Origin: an uncultured Prevotellaceae bacterium
GTDB taxonomy: Bacteria; Bacteroidota; Bacteroidia; Bacteroidales; Bacteroidaceae
Assembly (NCBI GenBank): GCA_946404865.1
Contig: CAMJFC010000035.1
Coordinates: 1 to 32,498 of the forward strand
Length of the DNA stretch: 32,498 bases
Reading direction: 5' to 3'
Below are positions 18,018-28,285 of this stretch, one piece after another (positions within the stretch are counted from its first letter, which is position 1; every line of letters starts with the position of its first letter). The translations under genes and the position numbers were made by a program. Below the pieces are notes generated by a model. The model saw only the letters and a list, made by a program, of their open reading frames with translations, did no database searches and was not told where the DNA came from.

Positions 18018-20195
18018 TCAATTGGCCATCTCGGACAAGAATTTGATGCGTACAAGCCTCACTTGGTCTTCTTCGGCTTCGCCGCCCAACTCTTCCATCG
18101 CCACGCTCAACCTGTCGGTCTCGCTCTCACTGAAATAATCGTAGATGTCATCCACCAAATCATCGTCCATCACTTCGTCAAGGAAATAGTCGATGTTCAA
18201 CTTGGTTCCGCTATAGACGATCGCCTCAATCTCAGAGAGCAGGTCGCCAAAATCCAAACCCAACGCCTCGGCAATATCGTCAAGTGCCACCTTGCGGTCA
18301 ATGCTTTGAATAATCTTTACTTTCAGCATTGATTTTTTTGCCACGGTACGCACGCGCAGCTCCTCGGGTCGTTCTATTTCATTCTCTTCGCAATGCCGTT
18401 TGATGAGGTCGCAAAACTCCTGTCCATACCTTTTGGCCTTGCCTGCTCCCACTCCTTGTATGTTTTGCAGTTCTTGTAATGTGACGGGATACATGGTTGC
18501 CATCTGTTCGAGCGACGGGTCTTGGAAAATGACGTATGGCGGGACATTCATTTTCTTTGACATTTTCTTGCGCAAATCTTTCAACATGGCATAGAGTTCG
18601 GGGTCTAAGGCGTTGGCGGCTCCCTCCACATGTTCGTCACCGTCATCCTCCTTAAATTCCGCGTCCTCAACAATCATAAACGTATGTGGGTGTTTCATAA
18701 ACCGCTTGCCTGCCGCCGTGAGTTTCAACAGACCGTAGTTCTCCACATCTTTCTTGATGTATCCGGCTATCAATGCCTGCCGAATCACGGGATTCCACAA
18801 TTTCTGATTCTCATCTTCACCGCTGCCGAATTCTTCCAGTTCGTTATGACGGTGCGAGACGATGTCATCGGTGCCACGCCCCTTAACGAAATCAATGACA
18901 TAGTCGCTGCGGAAATTCTCTTTGATGGCACTGATGGCATGGAGCACGATCAGAAGCGCATTGGTCGCCTCGATTTTGGTTTTTGGATGGAGGCAATTGT
19001 CGCAGTTACCACAGTTCTCCTTCGTATATTCCTCGCCGAAATAGTGCAACAGCATCTTCCGGCGGCACACCGACGATTCAGCGTATGCCGCTGTCTCCTG
19101 AAGCAACTGACGACCGATATCCTGTTCGGCTACAGGCTTCCCCTCCATGAATTTCTCCAGTTTCTGCAAGTCTTTGTAGGCGTAGAACGTAATGCACTTG
19201 CCCTCGCCGCCATCTCTGCCGGCGCGACCTGTCTCCTGATAGTAACCCTCCAAACTCTTCGGGATATCATAGTGGATCACAAACCGCACATCGGGCTTGT
19301 CAATACCCATTCCGAAAGCAATGGTTGCCACGATGACATCGATTTTCTCCATGAGGAAATCATCTTGCGTATCACTCCGCGTGACGGAGTCGAGGCCGGC
19401 ATGATAGGCAGCAGCCTTGATCTCATTGGCACAGAGAATGGCAGAGAGTTCTTCCACTTTTTTCCTCGAGAGACAATAGATAATACCGCTCTTCCCCGGA
19501 TTCAGCTTGATAAAACGGATGATTTGTTTGTCGATGTCTTGTGTCTTGGGCCGCACCTCATAATAAAGGTTGGGCCGGTTGAACGAGCTTTTAAACTCTA
19601 ACGCATCGGCGATGCCCAGGCTCTTCTTGATGTCGGTGCGCACTTTATCCGTGGCAGTGGCGGTGAGCGCTATGACTGGCGCTTCACCAATCCGCTGGAT
19701 GGTGGGTCTGATATTACGGTATTCCGGACGGAAATCATGTCCCCACTCTGAAATACAATGTGCTTCGTCGATAGCGTAAAATGATATCTTGACCGTTTTA
19801 AGGAAGTCCACATTGTCATCCTTATTCAACGACTCTGGCGCCACATAGAGCAGTTTTGTCTTCCCTGCTAAAATATCAGATTTGACCTGATCGATAGCAG
19901 CCTTGTTGAGCGATGAGTTGAGATAATGAGCCACCCCCTCCTCTTCACTCATGCCGTTAATCACATCTACTTGGTTTTTCATGAGTGCTATCAGCGGCGA
20001 AATCACAATGGCAGTACCCTCCATGATGAGCGAGGGCAGTTGGTAGCATAGTGATTTACCTCCACCGGTAGGCATCAGCACAAAGGTGTCGTTGCCAGCA
20101 AGCACATTCTTGATGATGGCCTCCTGGTCGCCTTTGAACTTGTCGAAGCCGAAATACTGCTTCAGTTTCTTGGTCAGATTAAGGTTGTCGGTCAT
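18018..20195 (-). CDS. recQ: ATP-dependent DNA helicase RecQ
   Basis: A 3'-5' superfamily 2 helicase of recombination and replication-fork repair, 725 residues. Motif I is TGGGKS (43-48) and motif II DEAHCISEWGHDFRPEY. The helicase C domain is followed by the RecQ zinc-binding cysteines (CRRKMLLHYFGEEY and CGNCDNC), a winged-helix RQC region and an HRDC domain (LRKKMSKKMNVPPYVIFQDP). A ~100-residue acidic C-terminal extension (to MAN) goes beyond the ~610 residues of E. coli RecQ. The ATG at 20195 is preferred to an in-frame TTG three codons upstream. It begins nine bp after the clpX stop, so it belongs to the clpP-clpX-recQ transcript. Confidence 0.96.
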   Translation of the reverse strand: MTDNLNLTKKLKQYFGFDKFKGDQEAIIKNVLAGNDTFVLMPTGGGKSLCYQLPSLIMEGTAIVISPLIALMKNQVDVINGMSEEEGVAHYLNSSLNKAAIDQVKSDILAGKTKLLYVAPESLNKDDNVDFLKTVKISFYAIDEAHCISEWGHDFRPEYRNIRPTIQRIGEAPVIALTATATDKVRTDIKKSLGIADALEFKSSFNRPNLYYEVRPKTQDIDKQIIRFIKLNPGKSGIIYCLSRKKVEELSAILCANEIKAAAYHAGLDSVTRSDTQDDFLMEKIDVIVATIAFGMGIDKPDVRFVIHYDIPKSLEGYYQETGRAGRDGGEGKCITFYAYKDLQKLEKFMEGKPVAEQDIGRQLLQETAAYAESSVCRRKMLLHYFGEEYTKENCGNCDNCLHPKTKIEATNALLIVLHAISAIKENFRSDYVIDFVKGRGTDDIVSHRHNELEEFGSGEDENQKLWNPVIRQALIAGYIKKDVENYGLLKLTAAGKRFMKHPHTFMIVEDAEFKEDDGDEHVEGAANALDPELYAMLKDLRKKMSKKMNVPPYVIFQDPSLEQMATMYPVTLQELQNIQGVGAGKAKRYGQEFCDLIKRHCEENEIERPEELRVRTVAKKSMLKVKIIQSIDRKVALDDIAEALGLDFGDLLSEIEAIVYSGTKLNIDYFLDEVMDDDLVDDIYDYFSESETDRLSVAMEELGGEAEEDQVRLVRIKFLSEMAN

Positions 20196-20204
20196 AGATA
20201 TCAA

Positions 20205-21446
<1,242 letters not shown>

Positions 21447-21448
21447 GC

Positions 21449-22117
21449 TTATTTCTTGCGCGTCAACACATTGTCTATCATCCCGTACGCCTTGGCTTCT
21501 TCCGCATCCATCCAGTAGTTGCGGTCAGAGTCTTGCCACACTTTATCGTATGGGGTGTGCGAATGGTCTGAGATGATGGTATATAACAATTTCTTGTATT
21601 TCTGGATTTCACGGGCCTCAATCTCGATGTCGGAGGCTTGTCCCTGCACACCGCCAAGGGGTTGGTGTATCATCACACGGCTGTGGGGCAGCGCCGAGCG
21701 CTTGCCTTCGGTGCCGGCCACAAGCAGGACGGCAGCCATGGATGCGGCCATGCCCGTGCAGATGGTGGCCACATCAGAGGTGATAAACTGCATGGTGTCA
21801 TAGATGCCGAGACCTGCAGTAACGCTTCCGCCCGGCGAATTGATGTAAATGGAGATGTCTTTGCCACTATCCACAGAGTCGAGATAGAGCAGCTGTGCCT
21901 GCAAAGTATTGGCGGTATAATCGTCAATGGGTGTGCCGAGGAAAATGATGCGGTCCATCATCAGTCGGGAAAACACATCCATCTGTGTCACATTCAACTG
22001 CCTCTCTTCGAGGATATAAGGGTTGAGATACTGCGCCTGTGCGCTGGTGACATCGTCGAGCACCATGCTGTTGATGCCTAAATGCTGAGTAGCGTATTTT
22101 CTAAAATCGTTCCACAT
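21449..22117 (-). CDS. clpP: ATP-dependent Clp protease proteolytic subunit ClpP
   Basis: A 222-residue serine peptidase forming the tetradecameric chamber that degrades ClpX substrates. The catalytic Ser126 is in [10 protein letters not shown] and His151 in [10 protein letters not shown]; the Asp is in the QDSDRNYWM segment. [11 protein letters not shown] is the conserved oxyanion-strand motif. The N-terminal ~30 residues are slightly longer than in E. coli. It is preceded by a TATCTTTG promoter box and is two bases upstream of clpX. Confidence 0.98.
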   Translation of the reverse strand: MWNDFRKYATQHLGINSMVLDDVTSAQAQYLNPYILEERQLNVTQMDVFSRLMMDRIIFLGTPIDDYTANTLQAQLLYLDSVDSGKDISIYINSPGGSVTAGLGIYDTMQFITSDVATICTGMAASMAAVLLVAGTEGKRSALPHSRVMIHQPLGGVQGQASDIEIEAREIQKYKKLLYTIISDHSHTPYDKVWQDSDRNYWMDAEEAKAYGMIDNVLTRKK

Positions 22118-22218
22118 AATTTAAAATAAAATAAAAACAGAAGAGCGTCTTCCTGCTCTTGATTCATGTTTGCAAACGCCCAAGGCTTTTCTACGTGCCT
22201 TTTCGCGCCTATGTTATG

Positions 22219-22226
22219 CAAAGATA
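22219..22226 (-). promoter_or_regulatory. Bacteroidetes -7 box (TATCTTTG) for clpP-clpX-recQ
   Basis: TATCTTTG on the minus strand lies 102 bp upstream of the clpP ATG. The upstream stretch is T-rich without a clear TTTG at -33. A separate transcript from tig is therefore likely, though no hairpin terminator was found after tig. Confidence 0.6.
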
Positions 22227-22291
22227 ATCAAAAAAAACAGAAAAACGCTCTTCTTTTGGTTTTTTTTGAAAAAAAAATTCAAATTTAGGGA

Positions 22292-23653
22292 TTATTCGCT
22301 CATCAACTTGTTAAAATCGTCGATACTAATGCTCTTCACATCCATTTTCACGACATTTTTGAGCGCGGCGATGAGTTTACGGTCAATAGCCCGGTCAACA
22401 AGTCCATCCACGTTCTCACGTTTCTTAATCATCTCGTCGGCATAGTTCTGCAGATACTCATCAGGCACTTCATTCATGCCATACTGTGCAAACTGTGCGC
22501 GGGCTGCTTCCACGGCCACACTCTTAACATCGTTGTCGTCGATTTTAATGTCGTTGGCGGTCACCAGCTGTTCTTTGATGAGATGCCATTTCAATTCGCG
22601 GATGCTTCCTTCGAAATTCTTCTCGACATACTCCTCGCCTTTGTCTTTGTTGTTATTGATCATCACGCGCTTCAAGAGTGCCTCGGGGAAGGTGAGCTCG
22701 CCCACTTTCTCTTCCGCATACTTACGCACATCCTGTAAGAACTTGTACTCGGCATCGGCAGCCAACTGCATTTTGAGTCCCTCAGCGATACGTGCCCTGA
22801 ACTCTTCCTCGGTCTTCACATTGCCTTCACCGAACACGCTGTCAAACAGGGCCTGATTGACCTCTGCTTTCACATAGCGAGAGATTTCTGTGATCTGGTA
22901 GCTGAAGTCGGAGGTCAAGTCGGCCACTTCTTCTTTCTTGAGTTTCAGCAGGGCAGCCACCTCAGAGTCGTTGTCGGGATAAGCCTTCTTGGGGTTGAAC
23001 GTGATGATGTCTCCCAGTTTGGCTCCGTCGAAGAGGAACTTCTGAGCATCTTCCTTGATGTATTGGGGCATGAGCACAGCACTGTCCACAGTGATGCCAC
23101 CCTCTTTGGTGTTGCCTTCAGCATCCAACTCGCGCAGGTCGCCCTTGAGCAAATCGCGCTTGTCGGGGTCATACTCCTCGGCTTTGTCATAGTGGCCGTT
23201 GCGAGAAGCATACATATCCACCTGTTGGTCGACGAGTTTGTCGTCCACCAAGATGTCATAATAAGGTATCTTGTCCTTCGATGTCAGTTCGATGGTGAAT
23301 TCCGGTGCCACAGCGATGTCGAAGATGAACTCGTAGGGACCCGCACCTTCCAGGTCTTGGGGCACCTGCTTCTCTGAGGGCAGCGGCTCACCCAGCATCT
23401 GGATGTTGTTTTCGCGGATATATTTATAAAGCTCTTCGCCAAGGAGTTTGTTGATTTCATCCACCTTGATCGATGCGCCGAACTGCCGTTGGATGAGCGA
23501 CATGGGCACATGTCCCGGACGGAAACCGGGCACATTGGCCTTACGGGCATATTCTTTCAGTTTTTTCTTTACTTTCTCAGCATAGTCAGCCTCTTCTACT
23601 GTGAGGGTCAACAGACCGTTCACTTTCTCGGGGTTCTCGAATGAAATTTTCAT
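22292..23653 (-). CDS. tig: Trigger factor
   Basis: A ribosome-bound chaperone of nascent chains, 453 residues. The N-terminal ribosome-binding domain carries the docking signature NVPGFRPGHVP (about 40-50). A middle FKBP-like domain follows (about 155-245; KGDLRELDAEGNTKEGG); it is diverged and its isomerase activity is doubtful. A C-terminal helical claw ends near residue 440 (DFNKLMSE). It is located immediately upstream of clpP-clpX, as in many bacteria, giving one chaperone/protease block. It has its own promoter-like TAATTTTG box. Confidence 0.96.
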   Translation of the reverse strand: MKISFENPEKVNGLLTLTVEEADYAEKVKKKLKEYARKANVPGFRPGHVPMSLIQRQFGASIKVDEINKLLGEELYKYIRENNIQMLGEPLPSEKQVPQDLEGAGPYEFIFDIAVAPEFTIELTSKDKIPYYDILVDDKLVDQQVDMYASRNGHYDKAEEYDPDKRDLLKGDLRELDAEGNTKEGGITVDSAVLMPQYIKEDAQKFLFDGAKLGDIITFNPKKAYPDNDSEVAALLKLKKEEVADLTSDFSYQITEISRYVKAEVNQALFDSVFGEGNVKTEEEFRARIAEGLKMQLAADAEYKFLQDVRKYAEEKVGELTFPEALLKRVMINNNKDKGEEYVEKNFEGSIRELKWHLIKEQLVTANDIKIDDNDVKSVAVEAARAQFAQYGMNEVPDEYLQNYADEMIKKRENVDGLVDRAIDRKLIAALKNVVKMDVKSISIDDFNKLMSE

Positions 23654-23695
23654 TTTATGTACTTAAATAATTGTGTGAAATTCAGTTTTGGGGTG

Positions 23696-23703
23696 CAAAA
23701 TTA
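23696..23703 (-). promoter_or_regulatory. Bacteroidetes -7 box (TAATTTTG) for tig
   Basis: Minus-strand TAATTTTG is 42 bp upstream of the tig ATG; no matching -33 TTTG is evident at the usual spacing. Confidence 0.5.
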
Positions 23704-23790
23704 CGAATAATTGACCTAATCACCTAATTATATAGTCAAAAATTAGTTTTTTTAACCTCATTACTGTCTGTTGGAGCCGTCACAAGCGGG

Positions 23791-24597
23791 TCAGACCTCA
23801 TCTTCATCTTCACTTTCCTCACGAGCCCTACGCTCTTCGTCAAGGGTTTGGAAGTCTTTCTTTCTCAAAACGAAACTGGTACTCAGGTATTTTTCACGCA
23901 CCACTTTATTGGCGGCCAGCTCTTCAGGTTTGCCTTGGAAAAGGATGCGCCCTTCGAAGAGCAAGTAGGCACGGTCGGTGATGGTGAGTGTCTCCTGCAC
24001 ATTGTGGTCGGTGATGAGGATGCCGATGTTGCGGTACTTCAACCGCCATACAATGTGTTGGATATCCTCAACGGCAATGGGGTCGACACCGGCAAAGGGT
24101 TCATCGAGCATGATGAACTTCGGGTCGATGGCCAGACAACGGGCAATCTCCGTGCGACGCCGTTCACCGCCGGAGAGTTGGTCACCTTTGTTTTTGCGCA
24201 CCTTATTCAGACGGAACTCAGCAAGCAAACTCTCCAACTTCTCTTTCTGCTCCTTGCGCGAGAGTTTGGTCATCTCGAGCACGGCAAGAATATTGTCCTC
24301 GACACTCATCTTACGGAACACGCTGGCCTCCTGGGGCAGGTATCCGATACCCGCCCGGGCTCTCTTATAAACGGGATAGTCGGTGATGTCCTCATCGTTG
24401 ATGTAGATGCGCCCGGCATTGGGGATAATCAGTCCCGTGGTCATATAGAACGAGGTGGTCTTGCCGGCTCCGTTGGGACCGAGCAGTCCTACAATCTCGC
24501 CCTGTCTGACGTTGATTGACACATCATTCACCACGGTGCGCTTACCATACCGTTTGACGAGTCCTTCGGTGCGGAGCACCATATCTGTTTCGCTCAT
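23791..24597 (-). CDS. lptB: LPS export ABC transporter ATPase LptB
   Basis: The ATPase that powers LPS extraction from the inner membrane with LptF/LptG, 268 residues. Walker A GPNGAGKT is at 40-47, the signature LSGGERRR at 141-148 and Walker [14 protein letters not shown] at 161-173, followed by the switch His in TDHNVQETL. The [13 protein letters not shown] segment and its high similarity to the E. coli LptB core separate it from amino-acid ABC ATPases. A charged C-terminal extension ([16 protein letters not shown]) goes past the E. coli length of about 241. It is divergent from mlaE, with its own near-perfect promoter. The LptF/G partners are not here. Confidence 0.94.
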   Translation of the reverse strand: MSETDMVLRTEGLVKRYGKRTVVNDVSINVRQGEIVGLLGPNGAGKTTSFYMTTGLIIPNAGRIYINDEDITDYPVYKRARAGIGYLPQEASVFRKMSVEDNILAVLEMTKLSRKEQKEKLESLLAEFRLNKVRKNKGDQLSGGERRRTEIARCLAIDPKFIMLDEPFAGVDPIAVEDIQHIVWRLKYRNIGILITDHNVQETLTITDRAYLLFEGRILFQGKPEELAANKVVREKYLSTSFVLRKKDFQTLDEERRAREESEDEDEV

Positions 24598-24646
24598 GTT
24601 AGCTATCTTTACTGTGTTTATAAAAACCTACTGTGTTTATATGCTG

Positions 24647-24677
24647 CAAAATTACTGCAAACCGAAGACAATACAAA
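24647..24677 (-). promoter_or_regulatory. Bacteroidetes promoter of lptB
   Basis: Minus-strand TTTG (24674-24677), 19 bases, then TAATTTTG (24647-24654): an excellent consensus match. The start is about 45 bp before the ATG. The intergenic space also serves mlaE in the other direction. Confidence 0.8.
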
Positions 24678-24812
24678 ATGAAAACGGGAGTTTTTATCTT
24701 GTATTGTTGAGGTGCAGCGTCATTTATGAAAAATCAAGGTAAAATATCGATTCCAAGAATGAAATAAACAAATATTTTCATTTTCGTGTGTGAGATATTT
24801 ATATTTTTTGGT

Positions 24813-24820
24813 TACTTTTG
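24813..24820 (+). promoter_or_regulatory. Bacteroidetes -7 box (TACTTTTG) just before mlaE
   Basis: TACTTTTG ends four bases before the mlaE ATG at 24825. If it is the true -7 box, transcription begins at or within a few bases of the ATG, giving a leaderless or near-leaderless mRNA. The -33 position reads TGTG, a partial match. Confidence 0.5.
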
Positions 24821-24824
24821 CACC

Positions 24825-25565
24825 ATGATAAAAAAACTGCACACTTTCGGTGAATATCTGCTGCTGATGGGACGTGTGTTCAGCCGCCCTGAACGCATGC
24901 GGATGTTCATGAAGAAATATATCAAAGAGATGTCGGCCTTGGGGGTCGATTCCATAGGTATTGTGCTCCTCATCTCTTTCTTCATCGGCGCCGTCATCTG
25001 CATCCAGATGAAACTGAACATCCAAAGTCCGTGGATGCCGCGATTTGTCACGGGCTACACCACCCGCGAAATCATGCTGTTGGAATTTTCCTCTTCTATC
25101 ATGTGTTTGATATTGGCAGGAAAAGTAGGCAGCAACATCGCGTCGGAATTGGGCACCATGCGCGTGACACAACAGATAGACGCATTGGAAATCATGGGTG
25201 TCAACTCTGCCAGTTACCTGATTCTGCCTAAGATTCTCGGAATGATTACCATCATGCCCTTCCTGGTCATCTTCAGTGCGGCAACGGGCATCGTCGGCGC
25301 CTATGCCACTGCCATTGTCGGCCATGTGCTCAGTGCTGAAGACCTGACGGTGGGACTGCAGCACGATTTCAACCCATGGTTCATCTGGATGAGCATCATC
25401 AAGAGTTCCGTCTTCGCTTTCATCATCTCCAGTGTGTCATCATATTTCGGTTACAACGTCAAAGGCGGTTCGGTTGAGGTGGGCAAGGCGAGCACCAGCG
25501 CAGTAGTGTCGAGCAGCGTCCTGATCCTTTTCAGCGACGTATTCCTCACCCAACTGCTGTCGTAA
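24825..25565 (+). CDS. MlaE-family lipid transport permease
   Basis: A 246-residue polytopic membrane protein of the MlaE/Ttg2B/YrbE family, which moves phospholipids (in some lineages sterols or other hydrophobic compounds) between membranes. About five hydrophobic segments are visible, including IGIVLLISFFIGAVICIQMK (44-63) and VVSSSVLILFSDVFLTQLL near the end. The conserved EMLTTV-like core shows as ELGTMRVTQQIDALEIMGVN at about 107-126. The ATG at 24825 fits the family length; the longer frame upstream overlaps the promoter. It is followed by a repeat-filled 174-bp gap, then the ATPase. No MlaD substrate-binding gene is adjacent. Confidence 0.92.
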   Translation: MIKKLHTFGEYLLLMGRVFSRPERMRMFMKKYIKEMSALGVDSIGIVLLISFFIGAVICIQMKLNIQSPWMPRFVTGYTTREIMLLEFSSSIMCLILAGKVGSNIASELGTMRVTQQIDALEIMGVNSASYLILPKILGMITIMPFLVIFSAATGIVGAYATAIVGHVLSAEDLTVGLQHDFNPWFIWMSIIKSSVFAFIISSVSSYFGYNVKGGSVEVGKASTSAVVSSSVLILFSDVFLTQLLS

Positions 25566-25576
25566 AAACGCCAACG

Positions 25577-25739
25577 ACTCCTCCACTCCCAAAACTATTG
25601 TCCAAATTCCTAAACTCCCAGACTCCCAAATAACTATTGTCTTCACTCCTCCACTCCTTCACTCCTCCACTCCCAAAACTATTGTCCAAACTCCCAAACT
25701 CCCAGACTCCCAAACTCCCAAAACTCCCACCCCAAAAAA
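25577..25739 (+). repeat. Composite G/C-skewed tandem repeat between mlaE and mlaF
   Basis: Most of the 174-bp gap is built of octamer-like units (ACTCCCAA/G, and ACTCCTYC). A 30-bp stretch is exactly repeated 84 bp apart (25577-25606 and 25661-25690), and ACTATTGTC occurs three times. The final units run to the poly-A just before the mlaF ATG. No gene is supported here. Confidence 0.9.
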
Positions 25740-26504
25740 ATGATTGAAGTCAACCATTTATATAAGACATTCGAAGACAAGGAGGTGCTGCACGACATCA
25801 GCGCCCGCTTCGAAAACGGCCAGACCAATTTGATTATCGGTCAGAGCGGTTCAGGAAAGACCGTTCTGATGAAAAACCTGGTGGGACTGCTCTCTCCCAC
25901 GCAAGGCGAAGTTCTGTACGACGGGCGCGACTTCACGTCGATGAGCAAGAGTGAGAAAATCCGTCTGAGACGCGAGATGGGCATGATTTTCCAGGGTGCG
26001 GCTTTGTTCGACTCCTTGACGGTGCTGGAGAATGTGATGTTCCCCCTCGATATGTTTTCCAACATGAATTACCGCGAACGTGTTCATCGCGCACAAGAAT
26101 GTCTGGACCGTGTCAATCTGACCGAGGCACAGTCGAAATACCCAGGTGAAATCTCCGGTGGTATGCAGAAACGTGTGGCCATCGCACGTGCCATCGTGCT
26201 CAACCCGCAATATCTGTTTTGCGACGAACCCAACTCAGGACTTGACCCAAAGACCTCGTTGGTCATTGACGAACTACTCAGCGGCATCACCAAGGAATAC
26301 AACACCACCACGATTATCAACACACATGACATGAACTCGGTGATGGGTATCGGCGAGCATATCATTTTCATTTACCAAGGAAAGAAAGAATGGGAGGGCA
26401 ACAAAGACATGGTCATTTCATCGAACAATGAGCGGCTGAACGACCTGGTGTTTGCCTCAGACCTGTTTAAGAAAGTAAAACAAGCGGAAAACCATAGTCT
26501 CTAA
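25740..26504 (+). CDS. MlaF-family lipid transport ABC ATPase
   Basis: The ATPase partner of MlaE, 254 residues. Walker A GQSGSGKT at 34-41; signature EISGGMQKRVAIARA; Walker B YLFCDEPNSGLDP; and INTHDMNSVMGIGEHIIFIY with the switch His. MlaF/Ttg2A ATPases characteristically show the GGM-KR form of the signature. It starts directly after the composite repeat, so the usual tight coupling to mlaE is interrupted. The downstream 31 bp hold no obvious terminator before a convergent lipoprotein gene. Confidence 0.93.
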   Translation: MIEVNHLYKTFEDKEVLHDISARFENGQTNLIIGQSGSGKTVLMKNLVGLLSPTQGEVLYDGRDFTSMSKSEKIRLRREMGMIFQGAALFDSLTVLENVMFPLDMFSNMNYRERVHRAQECLDRVNLTEAQSKYPGEISGGMQKRVAIARAIVLNPQYLFCDEPNSGLDPKTSLVIDELLSGITKEYNTTTIINTHDMNSVMGIGEHIIFIYQGKKEWEGNKDMVISSNNERLNDLVFASDLFKKVKQAENHSL

Positions 26505-26535
26505 GAAAAGACTTTCACTTGAAGTTCATCACGGT

Positions 26536-26925
26536 TTATCGCATCAGCCATAACTGGCCTTTCCGTACCATGGGCACCATGATCTGCTCATTTCCACCGT
26601 CTTGATAAGAGATGACGAGAAACACCTGCGCCGTCTCTGTATCTGAGTCGATATCTGCCCGCATGATGCGCAAACGCTCAATCCCCCCATGCTCCCGGTT
26701 CTGCTGCTCCACAAACATACGCGCATTGTCTGACAGTTGTCTGCGGTAAGTGTCGGGCATCTCATCGTAACCTTCGATACCCGCGACGAAGTCATCATAT
26801 TTCCCCTGTACCAGATAGTCATAATAGAGACGGGCCGTATTCGCCGCCTGCTCATCGGTTTTCAATTCTGATGAGCAAGCGGCGCACACAGCACACAGCA
26901 GTCCTATTAGCAGTCTGTATCGCAT
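26536..26925 (-). CDS. Small lipoprotein, NTF2-like (DUF4878-like)
   Basis: A 129-residue putative lipoprotein. The hydrophobic N-terminus (RYRLLIGLLCAVCAAC) ends in a Cys with a non-canonical lipobox (CAAC, where Leu is usual), so lipidation is likely but not certain. The remaining ~110 residues resemble an NTF2-like cone: a helix with LYYDYLVQGKYDDFVAGIEG, then strands ending MVPMVRKGQLWLMR, like DUF4878. The function is unknown. The ATG at 26925 is seven bp after the der stop and is preferred to an upstream in-frame ATG inside der. It probably shares the era-der transcript. Confidence 0.72.
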   Translation of the reverse strand: MRYRLLIGLLCAVCAACSSELKTDEQAANTARLYYDYLVQGKYDDFVAGIEGYDEMPDTYRRQLSDNARMFVEQQNREHGGIERLRIMRADIDSDTETAQVFLVISYQDGGNEQIMVPMVRKGQLWLMR

Positions 26926-26932
26926 GTTTCCT

Positions 26933-28246
26933 TTATTTCTGACGAATAAAGACATTGATGGGACATCCCGTCATGTTCCAGTTTTCACGGATTTTATTCT
27001 CCAAGAAACGGCGGTAGGGCTCTTTCACATACTGCGGCAGATTGGCATAGAACACGAACGAGGGTATCTGCGTATTAGGCAGTTGCATACAATATTTGAT
27101 TTTGATGTATTTCCCCTTGACCGATGGTGGCGGGAAGGCTTCTATCAATGGGAGCATCACCTCATTCAACTTTGACGTTCCTACCTTGGCGGTACGGTTC
27201 AGATATACCTCCTTCGCGGTTTCGAGCACCTTGAAAATACGCTGTTTGGTCATCGCCGATGCAAAGATGATGGGGAAGTCGGTAAACGGAGCCATACGAT
27301 TGCGGATGGCGGCCTCAAAGGTATTGATGACCTTTTGACTTTTGTCTTCCACCAAATCCCATTTATTGACTACGACCACCAGCGATTTGTTGTTCTTCTG
27401 TATCAGTTGGAAGATGTTCATGTCCTGCGCCTCGATGCCGCGGGTGGCATCAATCATCAGGATGCACACATCAGAATTCTCAATGGCACGTATGCTACGC
27501 ATCACCGAATAGAACTCCAAGTCTTCCGTCACCTTGTTCTTACGCCGTATGCCTGCGGTATCAACGAGATAGAAATCGAAGCCGAACTTATCATAGCGTG
27601 TATAGATGCTGTCACGCGTAGTGCCCGCTATATCGGTCACGATATGCCTGTCTTCACCGATAAACGCGTTAATGATACAGCTTTTACCTACATTGGGACG
27701 CCCCACGACGGCAAATCGGGGTATGCCCTCCTCGACGAGGTCTGCTCCGTCGCCTGACAGTTTCTCAAGCACCAAGTCAAGCAGGTCGCCCGTTCCGCTG
27801 CCTGTCGCAGCACTGATGCAGTGGGGGTCGCCCAACCCCAGTTTATAAAACTCGGCGGCATCACTATAAGCGGCATAATTGTCCGACTTGTTAGCCACGA
27901 GTATCACCGGCAGTTTAGAGCGGCGCAAGATCATCGCCACATCCTCGTCCCAGTCGGTCAAACCGTTCATGACATCCACCAAGAAAAGCACCAGGTCGGC
28001 CTCCTCGGTGGCCACAATGACCTGCTTGCGTATCTCCTCTTCGAAGATATCGTCGGAATTGACCACCCAGCCGCCTGTATCGACAACGGAAAACTCCCTG
28101 CCGTTCCACTCACATTTGCCATATTGGCGGTCGCGCGTGGTACCTGCCTCACTGCTCACAATGGCACGCCGCGATTGCGTCAGCCGGTTAAAAAGGGTTG
28201 ACTTGCCCACATTGGGCCGTCCTACTATCGCTACTAAATTTCCCAT
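26933..28246 (-). CDS. der: Ribosome biogenesis GTPase Der (EngA)
   Basis: A double-GTPase acting in 50S subunit maturation, 437 residues. First G domain: [14 protein letters not shown] (8-21), DTGG, and NKSD. Second G domain: [14 protein letters not shown] (about 181-194), DTAG and NKWD. A C-terminal KH-like domain ends the protein. It is 39 bp downstream of era. This era-der pairing is a common Bacteroidetes arrangement. Confidence 0.97.
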   Translation of the reverse strand: MGNLVAIVGRPNVGKSTLFNRLTQSRRAIVSSEAGTTRDRQYGKCEWNGREFSVVDTGGWVVNSDDIFEEEIRKQVIVATEEADLVLFLVDVMNGLTDWDEDVAMILRRSKLPVILVANKSDNYAAYSDAAEFYKLGLGDPHCISAATGSGTGDLLDLVLEKLSGDGADLVEEGIPRFAVVGRPNVGKSCIINAFIGEDRHIVTDIAGTTRDSIYTRYDKFGFDFYLVDTAGIRRKNKVTEDLEFYSVMRSIRAIENSDVCILMIDATRGIEAQDMNIFQLIQKNNKSLVVVVNKWDLVEDKSQKVINTFEAAIRNRMAPFTDFPIIFASAMTKQRIFKVLETAKEVYLNRTAKVGTSKLNEVMLPLIEAFPPPSVKGKYIKIKYCMQLPNTQIPSFVFYANLPQYVKEPYRRFLENKIRENWNMTGCPINVFIRQK

Positions 28247-28285
28247 ATCAGTTATAATAAAAAAGCCTTACCCCTTGCTCTGTGT

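Noticed and set aside
18630..19601. Plus-strand open frame of 323 codons opposite recQ
   Set aside because: Antisense to conserved helicase motifs; no independent support.
22140..22255. Long-range inverted repeat AGAAGAGCG / CGCTCTTCT around the clpP promoter
   Set aside because: Nine bases only, with one arm upstream of the predicted transcription start, so no RNA pairing is expected.
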